Of a stretch of 64,000 nucleotides of DNA, positions 63,505 through 64,000 are shown piece after piece; the stretch's first letter is position 1, and every line of letters begins with the position of its first letter. The stretch covers positions 26,028 to 90,027 of the forward strand of contig NW_027196474.1 of NCBI RefSeq assembly GCF_038502225.1. Reading direction: 5' to 3'. The notes under the pieces were generated by a model, which saw only the letters and a list, made by a program, of their open reading frames with translations, was not told where the DNA came from and made no database searches. Source of the stretch: Cherax quadricarinatus. Its lineage: Eukaryota > Arthropoda > Malacostraca > Decapoda > Parastacidae. The position numbers and the translations under genes are program-made.

Positions 63505-64000
63505 TCAGTTGTATTGTAGCTTTATTAATCTGTAGAGGAAATTTTGTCTTATTTTGGTCAGGCACTCATTGACATCAACATCTGTTTTCATATTAACAGA
63601 TATCTTTAATAGTTCATTAATTTGTGAGCTGGAGTTGGACTTTAGTATCACTGATTTCTTCCCAGTTTGATAACCTATCACTTTACACTCCTTTGTGTCA
63701 TCAGTAGGTACGTTGAGATGATCTTGGGTAAGTTGTAGGGTGGTTTGTTTACATGTTTCATGAGTTATAGTTGGTGGTAGAAGGTTGCTGTTTACTACAA
63801 CTGAATCAGACAGTTGTTGTTGGTCGACGTGGTCTTGGAAGTTGTTCATAACATTGCTAAGTTGTAAGTCCACTCTTGCTCTTTCATTCTTGATGTTGGT
63901 GTTTAGTTGGGTAACTTGATCTTTTAGGTGGTTGATGGTGTCCTCAGACTGGGTGTGGGTGTTGCTTAGTTGTTTCAGTGTATTTAGTTTTTGTTCAAGA
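63505..64000 (-). CDS. Coiled-coil gag-like ORF1 fragment, N-terminus beyond window
   Basis: The minus-strand frame enters from the right edge with LEQKLNTLKQLSNTHTQSED, TINHLKDQVTQLNTNIK and VDLQLSNVMNNFQDHV. The heptad-like spacing of Leu and Ile predicts a coiled coil. It ends with a small lysine-rich domain (KVIGYQTGKKSVILKSN, LTKIRQNFLYRLIKLQYN) before the TAA. A coiled coil followed by a small domain is the layout of LINE ORF1 proteins, but I do not recognise the family and see no zinc knuckle. It may belong to LINE C or D. A host coiled-coil protein is less likely given the setting. Confidence 0.45.
   Translation of the reverse strand, partial: LEQKLNTLKQLSNTHTQSEDTINHLKDQVTQLNTNIKNERARVDLQLSNVMNNFQDHVDQQQLSDSVVVNSNLLPPTITHETCKQTTLQLTQDHLNVPTDDTKECKVIGYQTGKKSVILKSNSSSQINELLKISVNMKTDVDVNECLTKIRQNFLYRLIKLQYN

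Overview
This window looks like repeat-rich, non-coding nuclear DNA from an arthropod, most likely a decapod crustacean such as a crayfish. It has no operons, no bacterial or phage genes, and no host protein-coding gene, rRNA or tRNA that I can support. Nearly all of it is transposable elements (many nested or truncated), minisatellites and simple repeats. The decapod assignment rests on my recollection of repeat families such as the tail motif of LINE family B; I could not search to confirm it.

The elements fall into recognisable families, which I label A to G. A is a two-ORF non-LTR retrotransposon of the I group (CCHC gag; APE endonuclease, RT and RNase H), with one intact copy at 2.3-8.7 kb and a truncated copy at the left edge. 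B is a CR1-like LINE whose ORF1 carries three CCCH zinc fingers. It occurs five times, and the copy at 45.0-48.3 kb has an intact ORF2. C is a LINE with a TTAC-repeat tail, and D is a LINE with a TAAA-rich tail. E and F are Tigger/pogo-type DNA transposons with decayed transposase, plus non-autonomous derivatives that carry CAG-type repeats. G is a dispersed repeat joined to CA/GT microsatellites. There are also a Penelope-like fragment, permuted Ty3/Gypsy pieces, a piggyBac-type MITE, TA-flanked MITEs and a tRNA-derived SINE.

Layout. 1-9.2 kb: the truncated A copy, a G repeat, and the full A element on the minus strand with a repeated 5' leader. 9.2-16.2 kb: one LINE C copy broken by a D element (itself hit by a short retroposon) and by a G repeat plus B element. 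16.2-26.1 kb: a Penelope fragment, then large minisatellites (units of 23, 18, 25, 17 and 40 bp), another C copy and a D copy. 23.2-36.0 kb and 39.4-63.1 kb: two collinear copies of a large direct duplication, each altered by its own insertions. A zinc-finger-bearing B copy lies between them. 63.1-64 kb: AT-rich DNA and a coiled-coil gag-like ORF running off the right edge.

In the intact elements the genes work in cis. In A, ORF1 (an RNA-binding gag) is followed by ORF2 through a TAATG overlap. In B, the zinc-finger ORF1 overlaps ORF2 out of frame. The most interesting observations are the CCCH-finger ORF1 of B, the repeated 5' leader of A, a minisatellite that grew inside a LINE coding region, a chimeric 729-aa ORF made by self-insertion of B, and the large duplication whose right break falls at a Tigger terminus.
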